Of a stretch of 6,508 bases of DNA, positions 6,097 to 6,508 are shown one piece after another (within the stretch, counting starts at the first letter, position 1; each line of letters starts with the position of its first letter). The stretch lies in contig JAJRUK010000409.1 of NCBI GenBank assembly GCA_024277835.1, forward strand, positions 1 through 6,508. Direction: 5' to 3'. Made by a program: the position numbers and the translations under genes. Below the pieces are notes generated by a model. That model did no database searches, was not told where the DNA came from, and saw nothing but the letters and a program-made list of their open reading frames with translations. The DNA is from Planctomycetota bacterium. Its GTDB lineage: Bacteria; Planctomycetota; Phycisphaerae; UBA1845.

Positions 6097-6109
6097 TTGG
6101 GCGAAGGAG
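6097..6109 (+). promoter_or_regulatory. Ribosome binding site block of the second membrane paralogue
   Basis: TTGGGCGAAGGAG, identical to 4418-4430, lies ten bases before ATG 6120. Its retention while the surrounding spacer has diverged suggests that it came with the duplication and has been kept for translation. Confidence 0.75.
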
Positions 6110-6119
6110 TCTGGCCGCC

Positions 6120-6508
6120 ATGTCCCAATCCGACAACACCGTTGCCCCAACGACGCCGCAATCTCTCACCGAAGCGATCGAATCGGCAGAGCTTGGGCTT
6201 GATGAATCGGTCACGCCGGTTCCGCCTCGGTATTGGTGGCTAAAGAGGCTCGCGTTTGCGGTTGGTCCGGTTGTTATTGCGCTTCTTTGCATTCGGTTTG
6301 GATGGGGATGGGTAGCACAGCGGCAGTTGGATGCGGAGGTCGCCAGGTATGTCGCGGCGGGCCAACCTATTTTCCCGAAAGATTTCGACTCGCCGCCTGT
6401 GGTAGATAAGGACAACGCGGCGAAGCTCTATCTTGATGCTGCGACTGAGTTGAAGCTCGACGCGCGGAGTCAGCAGTCGTGGTCCTATCTGAGCAAGTTG
6501 CTGGAGAA
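6120..6508 (+). CDS. Tandem paralogue of the upstream single-pass membrane protein (cut by window edge)
   Basis: From ATG 6120, 129 complete codons are open to the right edge. The start is fixed by the AAGGAG site ten bases upstream and by alignment to the previous gene. From SLTEAIESAELGLDESVTP to about AAKLYLDAATELKL it matches the upstream protein at 72 of 99 residues without gaps. This includes PPRYWWLKRL before the membrane helix (about residues 41-64) and RFGWGW, QRQLDAE, AAGQP and PKDFD after it. After residue about 112 the two diverge sharply. The N-terminal tail is shorter than in the neighbour (about 15 residues against 29 before the conserved block). Nucleotides 6177-6205 match 4542-4570 at 28 of 29 positions. 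The gene is probably co-transcribed with the upstream copy across a 54-base gap. The function is unknown. Confidence 0.85.
   Translation, partial: MSQSDNTVAPTTPQSLTEAIESAELGLDESVTPVPPRYWWLKRLAFAVGPVVIALLCIRFGWGWVAQRQLDAEVARYVAAGQPIFPKDFDSPPVVDKDNAAKLYLDAATELKLDARSQQSWSYLSKLLE

Overview
This window looks like a chromosomal segment from a bacterium of the Planctomycetota, possibly Phycisphaerae-like. This is inferred from gene content, with no marker gene present. The clues are an MqnD-type futalosine-pathway protein, an FHA-GAF-PP2C signalling protein, a tandem family of single-pass membrane proteins with a pseudopilin-like C-terminus, weak or absent Shine-Dalgarno sites on several genes, and an intergenic inverted repeat whose translation (PSRDREGAKER / SLPHGRGS) I associate from memory with planctomycete genomes. 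There are no rRNA or tRNA genes, CRISPR array, transposase or phage genes.

Layout. The left edge (1-209, minus strand) is the N-terminal third or less of an mqnD-like gene. It is divergent from a plus-strand run filling the rest of the window. After a 99-base divergent spacer comes a 541-residue FHA-GAF-PP2C protein (309-1934) whose phosphatase domain has lost several metal-binding aspartates. A 163-base spacer with a plausible promoter leads to a small secreted CAP/SCP-domain lipoprotein (2098-2640). Then, in close succession, come a 391-residue fusion of an archaeal-adenylate-kinase-like P-loop domain to a nucleoside 2-deoxyribosyltransferase-like domain (2666-3841) and an orphan protein of about 129 residues (3869-4258). 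A 181-base spacer holds the inverted repeat (4279-4362). It is followed by a 541-residue single-pass membrane protein (4440-6065) and the first 129 codons of its tandem paralogue (6120 to the right edge).

How the genes work together. The CAP lipoprotein, the kinase/NDT-like fusion and the orphan protein are spaced 25 and about 27 bases apart and are probably co-transcribed. Their products have no obvious shared pathway: one is exported, one is probably a cytosolic nucleotide-binding protein and one is unknown. The FHA-GAF protein looks like a sensor or scaffold. The two membrane paralogues share a ribosome-binding-site block and about 73% identity over their first 99 alignable residues, so they arose by tandem duplication.

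The points most worth a second look are the kinase-NDT fusion with an altered Walker A loop, the apparent pseudophosphatase, and the REP/BIME-like inverted repeat. I see no convincing defence island or other complete new multi-gene system here.
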